Shown: positions 43,883 to 56,062, counted from the first letter of the stretch. The stretch is 64,000 bases of DNA from Cordylochernes scorpioides (GCA_030710605.1 CP092877.1:41834406-41898405), one strand, 5' to 3'. Program-made: numbers and translations. Notes: generated by a model not told the origin, from the letters alone.

Positions 43883-45275
43883 TTGACTGTCTTCAGCTGG
43901 TTAATTGCCCACATTGGTGCCGCATATAGTAACGTAGGAAGAACAATAGTGTCAAGAAGTTTCATCACTGAGGTAAAGGACTTTATTCGCGCCTTTGTAA
44001 GGATTCTCCAAAGTGCATTAATTGCATTCAGTGCTTTGTTTCTAAAGTATTGGGAAGCATATTGGGTCGAGATTTTTGTAGTCAGAGGGTAACCCAGATA
44101 TGTATACTTAGCTACTATTGTCACGGGTTGCTGGCCCCAAAACCATGTCTCGGAACGAGCTGTTCTTCCACCGTTTCTAAACACCATTATTTTAGATTTA
44201 TTTTGGTTTAACGTTTGGCAGTTCTCTTCTAAGTACTTTTTAAGTAAGTTAATCTTCAATTGCAAATTTATTTTCGATTCTCCTAAGATCACTATGTCGT
44301 CTGCATACAGTAAAAGGTGTATAGTTCCATAATTCTCAAGATTTATACCTGGCAATTCTGATTCATCGAACAGGGGTACCAGATCGTTTAGGAAGAGAAT
44401 GAATAAATAAGGTGACAACGGCTCCCCCTGCAATACTCCCGCTTGTATTTTATAGCCTCCGTGAAGGAACCCCGCCATCTGACTGTTGCCGTCATTTGGG
44501 TATAATAGTTCTTAATTAGTTTAATAAATCGACAGCTCAAACCATTTAATGCTATTTTTTCCAAAGTAGATGGTGCGGCACAGTATCAAAGGCCTTCCTT
44601 AGGTCAATGAAGAAGGCATATAACTTTCCCCTTCTACGGCTAAGGGTCATTTGAATTAATGATACGAGCGTGAAAATGTGGTCCTGACAAGAGTAGCCTT
44701 TTCTAAAACCAGCCTGAATTTCTGCCAAAATTGACTTTCTCTCCATCCAATCATTCAATCTTGTCTTCAAGATAGATGTAAATAATTTCGATAGGTTAGA
44801 AATCAGGGATATTCCTATGTAATTTGACGGTTGGTCCGGATTTCCATTTTTAAATATTGGGTTGATTATCGTTTTTGTCCATTGTTGTGGAACTTGGGAT
44901 GTCCCTAAGATTTTATTAAATAAGTTCCTGAGATAAATTGTATGTTCTTCTAATAAATATTTAATCGCTTCGTTAGGAATTTCATCAAGTCCTGTAGCCT
45001 TATTTTTACCCAATTTGGAAATTTCCGTGGTGACCTCAGTTAGAGATATTTCACAATCAAATTCGGGGTCAATGTCCCAATATCTCAAGTGGTAACTGTG
45101 CAACTTTTGTTAAATTTGAACCAAGTAACTCCCGATAGAAGACCTGCCAGTCTGCAATATAAATTTCTCCTGGTAGGTTATTCCTATATTTAAGTGAATT
45201 AATAGTCTTCTAAAATTGGGAAGGATCTTTTACATTACTGAGGATAACTTGAATTTTGTCAGTATATTCCCTTTT
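43883..45275 (-). pseudogene. LINE E reverse transcriptase
   Basis: 45103-44552 reads KLGKNKATGLDEIPNEAIKY, LISNLSKLFTSILKTRLNDW, IQAGFRKGYSCQDHIFTL and FFIDLRKAFDTVPHHLLW. After a frame change, 44478-43883 reads GVLQGEPLSPYLFILFLNDL, LLLYADDIVILG (YADD near 44295-44306) and YLGYPLT. The order is that of a LINE polymerase. The last codons (AINQLKTVN) are cut by the TA target of the Tigger element at 43881-43882; the protein continues at 41362. Confidence 0.88.
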
Positions 45276-46150
45276 TCAGATACAATTCATACCAAACAAA
45301 AAAAACTGTTGAACTCACTTCAATCTTAAATCACATCTTGACACTAAAACAAAAATGTAACTTTAAAAAAACTGAAAACTCTGAAAAAAAAGTTCTGGAT
45401 TCTCAAAAAGGAGATTATATATTCGTTATTTAATATAACATGACATAATAATTAGTATGGACTCATACATATAAATTAGTGCATACAGTTACTGCCCTTC
45501 AGGCAAATCATCCTATACAAACTCTCAGTGCATATTTCGTACAATTTACAAATATTGGCCTCTAGGCCAAAGCCAAAACAAGTTATCTATGAACACTACA
45601 TGATGAAGAGCCAAACCTGCTTTATCAAGGCAATAGTAGAGTCAATAACTACCTCTCTTTAAACATTAATTACACCTTCTTCTATCATTTTTCTATTGTC
45701 TTTCTATCAAACTTCTATAGTCTCATTATCATTTATCAATATCTTTATTTTATCCTTTCATAACTTATCGCTTTAACAAAATTTTATATCATCTTTCTAT
45801 ATATTTATATCATTTTTCATCATCCTACCATTATCATCTCTCAATTATCCTTTTATCATTTATCTATCATTCTTCCACCTTTTCATTCCTTTTCATCCCT
45901 CTGGAGTCTCCTCGAAACCCGTCATCGGGAGTTGGATCCCGATCTATTATCATTCTTCATTTTGAAGCTATTCTGGTACACTCTTCCCTCCCCTGCCAGC
46001 TTTATGCTAAAGTCTGACATTCGTTCAGGGCGAAAGCTACCGCAAAATATCGAGGTAATTCCTCAGGACCTGTTTCCCCTCCCTAATCTCCCTTTCGAGG
46101 AGATAAGCTCTTCCTGGATGTATTGAAACTAGCTAGCTAGAGTAGCCTAC
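45276..46150. other. AT-rich region, possibly LARD-related
   Basis: No gene recognised. The phrase CATCCTATACAAACTCTCAGTGC (45506) and a run of TATCATTTxTC words (45690-45880) are followed by a short GC-richer patch (45900-46130) with CTCCTCGAAACCCGTCATCG. This could continue the LARD-related fragment on the far side of LINE E, but the similarity is weak. Confidence 0.3.
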
Positions 46151-49100
46151 AGATAAAGGCGCTGTTCTCACTACCTTTACTGCATATCAAAATTGAAATA
46201 TTAATTATTACTAGTATAATATTATTCTGACAGCCTATGATCTTTAAATCTTTATACACACTCGGCGAGGTAGTCACCTTGTTAACAAAAAAAAAAAAAT
46301 CCATAACATTATAGACCAGTTAAAACACAATAAAATTGGATAAATAGTTTGCTTCAACTACTACTTGTAGGCCTATTAAACTAGTTCCCCTTGGGTTGGC
46401 TCGCTCATTAGTCTTCGGTTTTCGTTCAATAGTCTTATTGAGTTCATAGAGATGCTAGATATAAACTATATCAAATAGTGTAGTTTCCTCGTTTTTCGAA
46501 TTATATGACAGCAATAAAAAAGGTCTGGAAACGTCTTACACCAGCTATCATTAAAAAAAATTGGATGGGGTACAACTCTGATTTTCTAGGATAGCGGCTT
46601 ATAGAATTGATCGCTCATTTCTCATTAAATATTCACACAGGGTATGGAGGTTTTTAAAAATGTTTTACTGTTATTGGTCCACTAAATTTATGACAGGAAT
46701 TGAGGTAAAAAAAAAAACAAACTTATGTGCCGTTTTGCCATGCGTCTTTACGTCATCTGTAAGGGAAATGCTGCCTCAAAGGACTTAACTCTGGGACTAA
46801 CATCCGTTGCACATTTCAGGAAGAAGTGGCTGCCCACACAATAGCAAGATCTCATTTTGCTGCCAATGCACTTTGTTGTGCCCTTTTATGTCGTCTTCTT
46901 GCAGAACCCCAAACTTCTAGGATGTTTCTTTAGTTATTTATCATTTCTTGACGACATTGAATATTTCACGCGCGATCCCGCCCGGCAATCTATAAGTAAT
47001 ATGTGATCGTACCACTTCCAGGAGACCATCCCTTGCGTGGTTGAATCACTTTCACCCAACTTATAACGCCGTCCATGTCGCGTAATTGAAAATAATATAA
47101 AATTCAAAGAATAAGATCTTTTATTTCTTAAATCTCTATTGATTTCAATTGGCTCAACATAAGTTTTCTCCATTATATCTTAGTACACTGGCGTGACATG
47201 CTTCTCTTCTCCTAGTTCTTTGCAAGCTCGGTTAATCCCAATGAAAGCCACATCAGGCGTCAATCCCGTGATAGAATCATCATGCATGACTTCCTATTTG
47301 AAAAGTTATTGGACTGAATATTTGCAGTGGCATCTGCTTCCACTGAAAGTACCTAAAACATAAAATTGCCTCTTATCTTGTTTAAATAGCTGCTTTACCC
47401 CTATATACCTGTGTAAATATTATCCTTGGTCTTATCAATTATTGAAAATTCTGCCTCTCGAATATCCTGAGAATCAAAGTTCTTCCTTCCTACAGTGAAC
47501 TAACACTACAATTGTTCACTAGAGTTATTCTGCGTCGAGTGGTTAGTCTTTGCATCTAATCCTCCACTCTAACTCCAGATTTCTATCTACTCAAGCTGTT
47601 CAAATCTTTCAAAACAGTTGTCCAAATTCCCAAAGATAATTTGCTAATATTCGATGATTATTGGAATTCTCATTAAACGGAATAACTACACTTTTCGATA
47701 CAGATACACATCCAGCTATCAGGATATATCTTGCTGTCCACCTTTCTTTACTTTATAACGGTTTCAAAATTATGAAAGAAAAAAAAGCTGAACATATGAC
47801 TGGCTTAAATTTCTATGGAATCTCATCATGCCTTCTACTGGCAATTATTTACTGTAATCAAATGCTATCGAGATGTTTTTATTTGTCCTCACCCAAGGAA
47901 ATAAAATGTTTCAGAAAAATAGAATCGTTTGAAATTTCACCTAGAAAATTTTTGTGGAAAAAAAAAACTAATTCTTTCACATTTAAAAACATCAAGGTGA
48001 CCTCATGCCAATGTCTATAGGTTATTTAGAATTCAAGAGAGGAAAAGGAATTCTAGAAAATTTTTAATCTTAGACATAACTGGAAGTAATATGAATCGAA
48101 AATCGGTATCGACAGACGCGTCCTACCAGCTGCCATCTTGGAAACTTGTCGCGATTGGATTGTCGCGCGACTATTTATATTAAATATTGTATCAGAAAAA
48201 GAAATGAAAAGGCGGTAAAATCAACACTCGAAGGATTATATTTAAGAAAACAAAATTCGGGATATCGTGATACATGATATGCAAAATGTTTGTAATAAAA
48301 TGTTGCAATAATCTAAAATATATAATTAAATATTATGCGGGTTTTACACACAAATGTTAAGAAAATAAAAGCCCAGTAAATAAATATAAATTCAGTTGTC
48401 CTATTTTACAACCTAAATATTTTAAAAGAAAGCGAAAAGAGAGGCAACGAAATTAAACACTCGTTCTGGGAAGGTACACACTTTCGCGTTAACAAAAAAA
48501 TAAAAAAATGAAATAATAAGTGGGTTACAAAAAAAATGAAATAAATAAAACCCTGTGGATAGGTAGACGTTAAATGAATATAATTATTAATCTAAAATAG
48601 ACATCTTGCACGCAAATCTGTTGTTTTTTCACGTCCATCTATTTCCACCCCTCTAAAGTTGTGGCCTTCGCCCCAGCGTGTCAATCAAAGATGTCCCTAG
48701 GGGCTCTAAATTTGGGTTTTGTGGGAAGCTCTGAAGTGTGGGAAAACACTGTTTTAAGCCTAACTTCGTTTTTTTGTTCAGTTGTACATATATCCTAAAA
48801 TTTCAAGATTCTATATTAAAAAGAAAAAAAAGGTCTATTAACACGTGAAATTTAATGTTTGGAAAATTTGGAAATTTTAGGATCATTATAGTTTTATTAA
48901 TATTGCACAATTATTATTGATTTAAAAATTTCAAATAACACACACAAATGCATTATATATATTTCAAAGTCAGATAATTGTTAATTTTTCAGGTAGAGAC
49001 ATGAGTTGACTCAGAGGTTGTAGGCCTACTTCTTATAAATCTTTTACAAATTTGAAATTTTCGGTAGTTTCGGCTCCACGTTAGAAAGCGCCAATGTTAG

Positions 49101-49850
49101 CTCAGTTATTATAGTGACGAAATAATCCACTGTGCTATAGTTTCGAACGATATACGCCCCATTTCAATACATTCCAAGAGAATTTATAATTATATTGAAA
49201 TATCGGTAAACTGACAAAAACACACTATGGCAAACACACAAAACACAAAACCAATATATGATTAATAGATTTATAAACGCTTAAAAGAAAGAAGGAACTT
49301 CGTTCAAATCATATGTAAATATACTCATATTTAGAAATTCAGATAATGAACCAAAGTTCCATTTTATGTGAGGTCTATAACCTTCCATATCACAACAGAG
49401 TATTGAGGATAAACCCTAAAGTGGCTCAAGAAAAAATTAAAAAAATTGAAGTAATAATATGACATTTGATCTTTAATCCAAGGTTTCTTTATAAACTCAA
49501 CATATGAGAATCTAACATTTGAGTAAAGGGTATTGTGACTGACTCGACACCTTTACAACTTTGAATTCCTGTTGTGAGGTTACCACTTACAAGCACAAAT
49601 AAACATCAAGATATGCATTTATATATATTTATACTTATTTATTTAAAAAAACATCCTGGAATAAAGAAATGAGCTACTCAATTTATTAATCTTGTATATA
49701 AAATTTCTAAATACATGTGATGATTTAAGACCATGGAATTGTTGTAAATAGTCTAGATATCTACTACCACATGTTCCACCCCATGACTGTATATAACTTC
49801 TTATGTACTGCAAATAGAAAGCCTCAACTAACATCAATCTGTACCGCGTA
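46151..49850. other. Long stretch without recognised gene
   Basis: Neither strand shows a protein that I can name. The longest plus-strand open stretch (47661-48020, MEFSLNGITTLFDTDTHPAI...) has a hydrophobic middle (LLLAIIYC) and a Lys/Phe-rich end. AT bias alone could produce it. A minus-strand stretch at 47173-46934 is similar in quality. No LTRs, inverted repeats or tRNA-like folds were seen. This may be intergenic or intronic host DNA. Confidence 0.45.
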
Positions 49851-50099
49851 AGAATCTAATAAAGTATAGCAACTGTACAGATAGAAGGAATGGAGACTAA
49901 CAGGAGAAAATTAAGGTTAAAACTAATCAGGCTTAGGTGAGAGTAGAAGTAAGGCCTAGCAAAGAGGCTTAAAGTCAGCACCACTATTAATAAATTTACA
50001 GCCAATTTTATGATCGCGGAAATCAAAAAAGTCGAGTTTAACGACCAGTATTTCCTGGGCAAGGCCGGTTATATCTTCCGACAAAGACATCAGCAAAGA

Positions 50100-50238
50100 C
50101 CAATTAGAAGGTAACACCTAAGTAGGTCAACCAATAGCCAACGGCCACGTGACATATTCCTACCAATTAGGAAACAATACCTAAGTAGGTCAGCCAATAG
50201 AAAACGGCCACGTGACATCTTCCTACCAATTAGAAAGA
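50100..50238 (+). promoter_or_regulatory. 63-bp tandem repeat with CCAAT boxes and CACGTG E-boxes
   Basis: Two units (50100-50162 and 50163-50225) and the start of a third. Each contains CCAAT twice (50100, 50131; 50163, 50194; and 50226 in the partial unit) and one CACGTGAC (50146-50153 and 50209-50216). NF-Y binds CCAAT and bHLH factors such as SREBP, USF or MLX bind CACGTG; this pairing is classical in lipid-gene promoters. The block lies about 850 bp upstream of the desaturase exon. Function is inferred from motifs and position. Confidence 0.45.
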
Positions 50239-50339
50239 AGAAAGGTCTTGGTGTTAAATCGAGAACCTAGGTTAGGCAGTATGCGCTTGGATCTCACCAA
50301 GGTAACACTTGCTCTAAAGATCTCTCTCTCCGCTCATCC

Positions 50340-50466
50340 CATTCCTTCTTGACGTCAGACGCTTCTTAGTGGAATCTCTGTTTGTTTATTTCACCTTTGG
50401 CCCAGCTGTGTCGCCTTCCACCACGACTGCACGGTAGAGTTGACATCGAGGTTCGTCTAGCATCAG
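50340..50466 (+). other. Candidate 5' UTR exon of the desaturase gene
   Basis: GC-richer than its surroundings. It contains TTGACGTCAGACG (50350-50362, CRE-like and initiator-like) and ends at CATCAG|GTAACA, a good splice donor (GT at 50467). A plausible acceptor, TTGTTTCAG, lies at 51064-51072. No coding frame is required. The start is a guess. It could equally be part of an unrelated solo LTR, since the region also reads like LTR sequence. Confidence 0.3.
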
Positions 50467-50897
50467 GTAACACTGGTCCCAGAGGTCCCAAGATATCACA
50501 TACATATATATAAATATACCTTGATGTTTGTTTACATATATATAAATAAACCAAAAGGGCCTCAAATCAAAAATAAAAAAGGAAGGAAGAAAGACAATTG
50601 ATAATATGTAAACTATAGATGTTTCATTTGAATCCAATGATATATTTTTGCACACAATTATAATATTCACATACATAAAATATGATGTTGGCCTAAGTAA
50701 ATTGTCTAATAAAAAAAAAACTGAACTAACCAAAAAAAAAAAAAAAGAAGAGAAATGTATAATTCTTAACTTCCTATTGATGACTTAAAAAAAAAAAAAA
50801 AACTTACATTTGCAGCTGCTCCCATTGTGGGGGGGGGCTTTGGCCAAAGGCCCCCAGTTGTCCTCTCTTCGACTGCTCTAAGACTAACTGTAACTGA

Positions 50898-50983
50898 CTG
50901 TGTTCTCCCAGGGTAACCAAAATATTATAACCGAAAAATATATATATAATAATAAATCTTTGACTGGTCACCCTCTGTGATGT
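50898..50983. repeat. Short MITE-like repeat, copy 2
   Basis: TGTGTTCTCCCAGGGTAACCAA...AATCTTTGACTGGTCACCCTCTG, a near-copy of 22715-22778 with a (TA)n expansion in the middle (about 50939-50955). It lies in the putative intron before the desaturase exon. Confidence 0.6.
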
Positions 50984-51072
50984 ACACCACCAGTGTATGT
51001 TTGTATAATGTGATTATCAGAATGTTAAATATGCTAAGAATATAATGTTTAATTACAGTGATATTGTTTCAG

Positions 51073-51262
51073 AAATAGAAAATGACTCCCAACATTGAGA
51101 ACAAAGAAACTTCCTTGGACCAAGTTTCTGAAGGAACGACCAAGAAAGAATACAAGTTAGAAATTGTTTGGACAAATGTTACCTTATTTTTGATTCTTCA
51201 TTTTTTTGGCCTCTATGGATTTTATCTCTTTTTCGTGGTAAAGTTATCCACCTTCTTTTCGG
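51073..51262 (+). CDS. First coding exon resembling delta-9 acyl-CoA desaturase
   Basis: ATG at 51082 opens 60 codons that end at a GGGTGAGT donor (GT at 51263), leaving the intron in phase 1. The protein has a polar N-terminus, then KKEYKLEIVWTNVTLFLILH and FFGLYGFYLFF. That matches the start of insect delta-9 acyl-CoA desaturases, where KLEIVWRN-type wording leads into the first membrane segment with an LYG(L/F)YL motif. These ER-membrane enzymes put the first double bond in stearoyl- or palmitoyl-CoA. An acceptor TTGTTTCAG precedes it (51064-51072); a second possible AG is at 51057-51058. No His-box exons (HRLWAH, HRDHH) were found in the window, so the rest lies further right or the exon is an orphan. 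Confidence 0.6.
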
Positions 51263-52062
51263 GTGAGTACATATATGGAAAAGGTAGGTTATTTCTAAAT
51301 TTAATATCAAAATTTATTTAATAAATTTTATAAGGATAGATATCTTTTAGCACTCACGCATAATATATCATAAAGGTTCGGTAAAATGAGTATCAAGTGT
51401 AGAAATGGCCCTCCTTTGTTTTGCTATATGCATTTATTAAATCTTTGTGTATGTGTATACATCAGTAAAATACATTTTTGACCATAACAAGCGCAGAACC
51501 ATCATGACTGTGATTTCCAGACTTAAGGCTGGTCATCTACGGACAATGACTTTCCAGAATGATTGCAAGGTTTTCCCATTATTTACTAAGTAAAATTTTC
51601 AACCTGCAACCCCAGAAAACATTATCGACTTATGATTCATCCATTGATGAACTCTACTCATCCCAAGCAGACACCATCATCAAGCTCCACAAGTTTTTTT
51701 TTTATTGCTTATCCCTAGTACACGCGGTACAGGTCATGATAAGCATGGTGGATAGAAGTAGGCGACTGCTTTTACTGTAAGTGCACCACATGTCTACACA
51801 TGGGAAAAGCATCTACAAGCTTGATACCCCAATATATTTTTTAGTGATTGAGTATGATTGAGTGGAGAAAAGAAAGAAGAAGACAAGCGCAGAACGCACA
51901 GATTAAGATTAAAGGAATTTCGTCACAATTCTATAACTTTGACAAATCAAGACAAATGAACCTGTATACCATGTTTTTAGACTATGGCCCTCAATTTTAC
52001 ATAGGGGGCGTCGTTTTGTTAATATCCTATAGATAAATAGATATCCAAAAAGATGTTTAGTT
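51263..52062. other. Intron-like sequence with LINE-like scraps
   Basis: Follows the desaturase exon. A decayed segment 51815-51865 (CAAGCTTGATACCCC..., ATGATTGAGTGGA) resembles 21658-21700. The short open stretches at 51559-51780 and 51848-52036 are not recognised. There is no second desaturase exon. Confidence 0.4.
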
Positions 52063-52527
52063 TTTATTTATTTATTACCAGTTTCAAATAAGACGCACTA
52101 TATCTGATCTGGATAATTGCGCGTGAAACTATTTACAATAATTCATATTGTAGTAGAGTAGGTAAAATAATTGTCAAAATAAAAAAAATAACTAGAAAAA
52201 AGAGCATTGAATAAACATATACATTAAACAAATAAGCAACAACATAAGCAGATAGACGAAATCGCAAGGTAGTTATTTACAATATGTTAAGCAATGATGG
52301 AAGTTGATCTAAAGAAATTATCTGTAATAATTAGTATCGTGGAGAGAGAAAGTTGATCAAGTAGAGATATTTACAATGAGTTATATTCTAAAGTAACCTA
52401 TTAATTATTTACATTGATGTAAATCAAGTCGCATATTAATGTAGTTCCTCAAGCTGCATGAAGCTGTCTATTTATAATAAAAAGTCTGAAGAACTTATTG
52501 AATTTCGTATATCTTTTCCTATTATAA
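52063..52527 (-). repeat. Dispersed retroposon, copy 2
   Basis: Matches 22113-22560 along its length in the same orientation, again starting with a TTTATTTATTTATTACCAG tail in minus sense. The phrases GGATAATTGCGCGTGAAACTA, GATAGACGAAA and CATGAAGCTGTCTATTTAT are shared. If the desaturase model is right, it lies in that gene's intron. Confidence 0.75.
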
Positions 52528-53379
52528 ATGTTTAATTTGTTAAGCATCGTACTGATGTATACAATAAAAAGGAGAATATTCCTTTTTGCATATGATCTTA
52601 TGTTGAGAATGTGGATATCGCGGATAGCTCTTAACCTAGTTGTTCATGGAAATATTTTGGTGAAACGGTAAAGTTTGTCTCTAGTATGAGGCAACCAATC
52701 ACCATACTATTAAGATAAAAAATGAGTAGAGAAATAGATCTCAATAGAATAAGAAGAAATTAGCTGACATAAAAGGCTTTTGACTTAGATTTAGTTGGAT
52801 AGATTCTTGACTTCATCTGCTGCGAATTCTGAACTTCGATATGATCTGTGACTTAGAAGAAAAATCAAGATCATCATCAAAATATTGGACTTGGTGAAGA
52901 CAATTATATATAAGGGAGTATAACGCAACCAATAGATAAAAATATGAACAATAACGAGGCGGATTTAGTATTTAATTGAAAACATCATTTAGAAAATAAA
53001 CGTTCTTTTGAAAAAGGCTCAACGTCTCTCTCTTTTCATGATAAAATTACGAAAAACGTTTTAAAATTACAAAATAATTTCTTACGATGAGTTTCTTTTT
53101 AATTCAAAACGCTATCTTTCAAGCAATAATCACTCTTCAACGGGCTTAATAATAAATATCAATTATATTTTACAAGAGATATTTAAAAAATTCTTACGCG
53201 CGTAGCGTGGTATAAGGTTCAAGACTTAAATTCAAGACTTAGATATGCGTTTCAGTAGTGATTCTAGTGTGAACCTTTGGGTTTTCTTGGAATGGATATT
53301 ATAAATTATTTATAGTTCCGAGTTCCGTTTAGTTAGTAATATGTTATAGTATAACTTCTCAAGGTTTAAAAAGTTATTA
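52528..53379. other. AT-rich flank with a hammerhead-like motif
   Basis: No gene. The minus-strand motif at 53145-53113 reads CCGTTGAAGAG...CTTGAAAGA, a decayed version of the Penelope-type hammerhead block. It is preceded by AT-rich DNA that shows no coding. The Copia-2 target duplication TATTA is at 53375-53379. Confidence 0.45.
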
Positions 53380-53611
53380 TGTTGTATTTTGAATGTTAAT
53401 TTAGCATAACTGCAGCTTATTAATTCAAACAAATTTATTATTCAAATACAAGGAGAGGTTAAACAAACTAATTAACTTAACAAATGAAGAAAAAAATTGA
53501 GCTTCAATATTTTAAGCTATTACTACAACATAAACAAAACAAACTTAGTCAAAAAGGAACATATTTGACATCACAGATTATTTTTAATTGATTTGTTTAC
53601 CAATTTCAACA
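53380..53611 (-). repeat. 3' LTR of Copia-2
   Basis: 232 bp, TGTTGTATTTTGAA...ATTTCAACA. It differs from its partner by a few substitutions (GAATGTTAAT/GAATTTTAAT, CTGCAG/CTACAG, CTTAGTC/CATAGTC) and a two-base A-run difference. Confidence 0.93.
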
Positions 53612-55019
53612 ACTCCTCCCTTTGGTGAGCAAATCAAAATTAGGTCCAAAAAGAAGTCCCATATTTACAAGCAGTCTCTGAATTCTGTCTCCCGGCAGCC
53701 TCTTGGTGAGAAGATCCGCTTCTTGAGCTTCTGAGTTCACGAAGGAGATTCTCAAATTTCCCTTTGGGACTTCATCTTTCACGAAGAAATATTTTCTGTT
53801 AATGTGCTTGGTTCTACAATGATGAGATGTTCCTTTAATCCAATCTATTGCTGATTTACTGTCTGTCTTCAGAACAAGTGGTATTTCAACACATGATTGA
53901 TGACCTATTTCAGAAAGAAAGTTCATAAACCATTTTAACTCTTTAGTGCCCTCACAGATAGCCATTAATTCCGCTTCGCATGTTGACAGGGCTACCAGTG
54001 GTTGTTTTTGAGATTTCCAACTAAGTAGTGAAGATCCTAATTTAGTTAAATATCCTGAAAAAGAATTTGAGTCTTTAGTTGAGGACCAACTAGCATCTGT
54101 AAAGACTTCAATTTTCCCTCTTATTCTATCAAAGCATAACTTGTAGCTTTTTGTTCCCTTCAAGTATCTATATATTCTTTTAAGTGCAGTAAGATGAATG
54201 ACTTTGGGATCCTTGTTGTATTGGGAGAGTTGACTAACATAAAATGTTATATCGGGCCTTGTTCCCACTGATAAATACATCAAGGAACCTATCATTTCTT
54301 GGTAAAGTTTAGGGTCCACAGGAGAAGAATCTGGGTGATTATCCAGATCTTGATTAAGATCACCAGGGGTTTTTACTGGATTACATTCTTCAAGGTTAAA
54401 TTTCTTCAAAATCTTTTCTACATAGGCTTCTTGTGGAAGTTCGAAACAATTTTCTTTTTCCTCAATTTTGATTCCAAGAAAAAATATAGGCTTTTCTTTT
54501 CGAACAATGACAATTTGCTTATCCAATTGCTTAACTATTCTGTTAATTATGGTACTATCCGATCCAATAATGAGAAATTCATCTACATAAATCCCAATTA
54601 TTAGAGTTTTCGCCTCTTCTCTCTTGAAGGATGTACGCACATGGTTCACTTTCTAAACGTCTGAGTCCAATATCATTAAAAATTTGGTTAATTTTTTCAT
54701 TCCAGCATCTTCCGGATTGTGGTAAACCATATAAACTTCTGTTTAGTTTACACACTTTATTCTCCTGTCCTGCTTGAACAAATCCTTCAGGTTGTTCCAG
54801 TTACACATCGTCTTTTAGTTCCGCATTGAGATAGGCAGTTTTAACATCATATTGTTCAATTTTCATGTTTTGCTGTGATGCAATGGCAATCAATGTTTTT
54901 AAAGAGTCCAGCTTCATCACAGGAGCAAAAGATTCTTCATAGTCAACTCCAGGTTTTTGATTATGCCCCATTGCAACAAATCTAGCCTTTATTTTGTCAA
55001 TGCTTCCATCTGGATTCAT
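53606..55019 (-). pseudogene. Copia-2 reverse transcriptase and RNase H
   Basis: 55019-54801 gives KARFVAMGHNQKPGVDYEES and MKIEQYDVKTAYLNAELK. After a frame break, 54649-53606 (347 codons) gives LIIGIYVDEFLIIGSD, MYLSVGTRPDITFYVSQLSQ, VFTDASWSSTKDSNS, KSQKQPLVALSTCEAELMA (RNase H) and HCRTKHINRKY, ending properly at the LTR. The polymerase box YVDD is YVDE here: the second Asp of the catalytic pair is Glu. Confidence 0.9.
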
Positions 55020-55517
55020 TTTTATATTAAAAATCCATTTTCCTTTTTATCAGGTTTTCATTTTCTGGTTTGGGTACAAGGGTTCAAACATTATGTGAAG
55101 TTAGGGAATGGAATTCCTCTTCCATTGCCTCTCTCCATTGGTCTGAAAATGGGGTGTTCATGGCTTCTCGATATATTTTAGGTATGTTCATGGAAGTTGA
55201 AGATAGTTCGGTTACATTGGCTGCGTTTCTTTCTTTTATTCTTTCAGATCGTCTTACACCACTTGCTCTCAGCCTCTATTCCTGCTCTTGTAGATTGATG
55301 AGATGCTTTGCCTGAATATCTTCATTAGTTCTTCCTGCAATACGTCCGGGTTTTCGGGGTAATCCTGATGATTCAGGTATTGGTTCAGGGTTGTCTGCAG
55401 TATTTAGTTCTTCTGGAGTAGAGCCCATGGTATGTGTAATTTGAAAGAAATCTGATTAATGTTGTTCATTTCTATAGATAATATGATCTTGGACATGTTG
55501 GTCAAAAACATTAGAAG

Positions 55518-56062
55518 TCAAGAGATCAGAGCCTTTTGAATTTTCACCAAATTTGACAGTTTGAACTTCGTGTATTTTTCCATCTTGTGGATCATATATT
55601 CTATAAGCATTTCTTTGTCTGGAGTAACTGGTGAATATTCATTTTCTTGCTCTAGAGTCAAATTTATTTCTTTGATTTTTAGGAATGTAATAGTAGGCAA
55701 GACTTCCAAAGATTTTTAAATGTGCTACTGATGGTTTGTGTCCAGTCCATTTCTCTATGGGAGTTTTCATGCTATCATTCTTGGCCGGTGTGCAATTCTT
55801 CAAATAAGCGGCTGTTGCAATGGCTTCCGCCCAAAACTCAGTTAGTAACTTAGCATCAAATAACATAGTTCTAGCCCAATCTAGAAGGGTGCGATTGGTT
55901 CGTTCTGCAATTCCGTTGCTTTGTGGTGAATATGGAACTGTTCTTTGATGGTGTATTCCTTCATTTCTGAAAAACTCATGAAATTTTTTATTTCCAAATT
56001 CAGTTCCGTTGTCCGATCTAACATTTTTGATTTTAACATTAGTTTAATTTTCTCGATGATTT
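55518..56062 (-). pseudogene. Copia-2 integrase core and C-terminus
   Basis: In short frames the minus strand reads a NVRSDNGTEFGN-like second-Asp region near 56010, then QSNGIAERTNRTLL-like wording with the catalytic Glu near 55905. 55866-55639 reads LLTEFWAEAIATAAYLKN and MKTPIEKWTGHKPSVAHL, followed by 55709-55518. Several single-base shifts occur over 500 bp. The organisation matches Copia integrases, and the 5-bp duplication shows that it once worked (in cis or in trans). Confidence 0.78.

Larger units (their letters stand above)
40400..45275 (-). mobile_element. LINE E: 5'-truncated LINE interrupted by a Tigger element
   Basis: A minus-strand LINE with, from right to left, the polymerase (45103-44552 and 44478-43883), the post-polymerase region on both sides of the pogo/Tigger insertion, and a C-terminal Cys/His knuckle (41053-40556). 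A (TTG)n and (CT)n tail-like stretch on the minus strand (40400-40445) marks the 3' end. The 5' end, in a KVKDPSQF-like region near 45275, lacks the endonuclease. Disabling frame changes are visible near 44520 and 41090. Confidence 0.82.

Noticed and set aside
47661-48020. A 119-codon ORF as a host gene
   Set aside because: No splice context, no family resemblance and biased composition; kept only as a remark in the gap entry.
49856-50062. Minus-strand 68-codon hydrophobic ORF
   Set aside because: No recognisable family and no start context; AT-rich chance frame next to the candidate promoter.
50100-50238. CRISPR-like repeats
   Set aside because: Only 2.2 adjacent units without spacers, in eukaryotic DNA.
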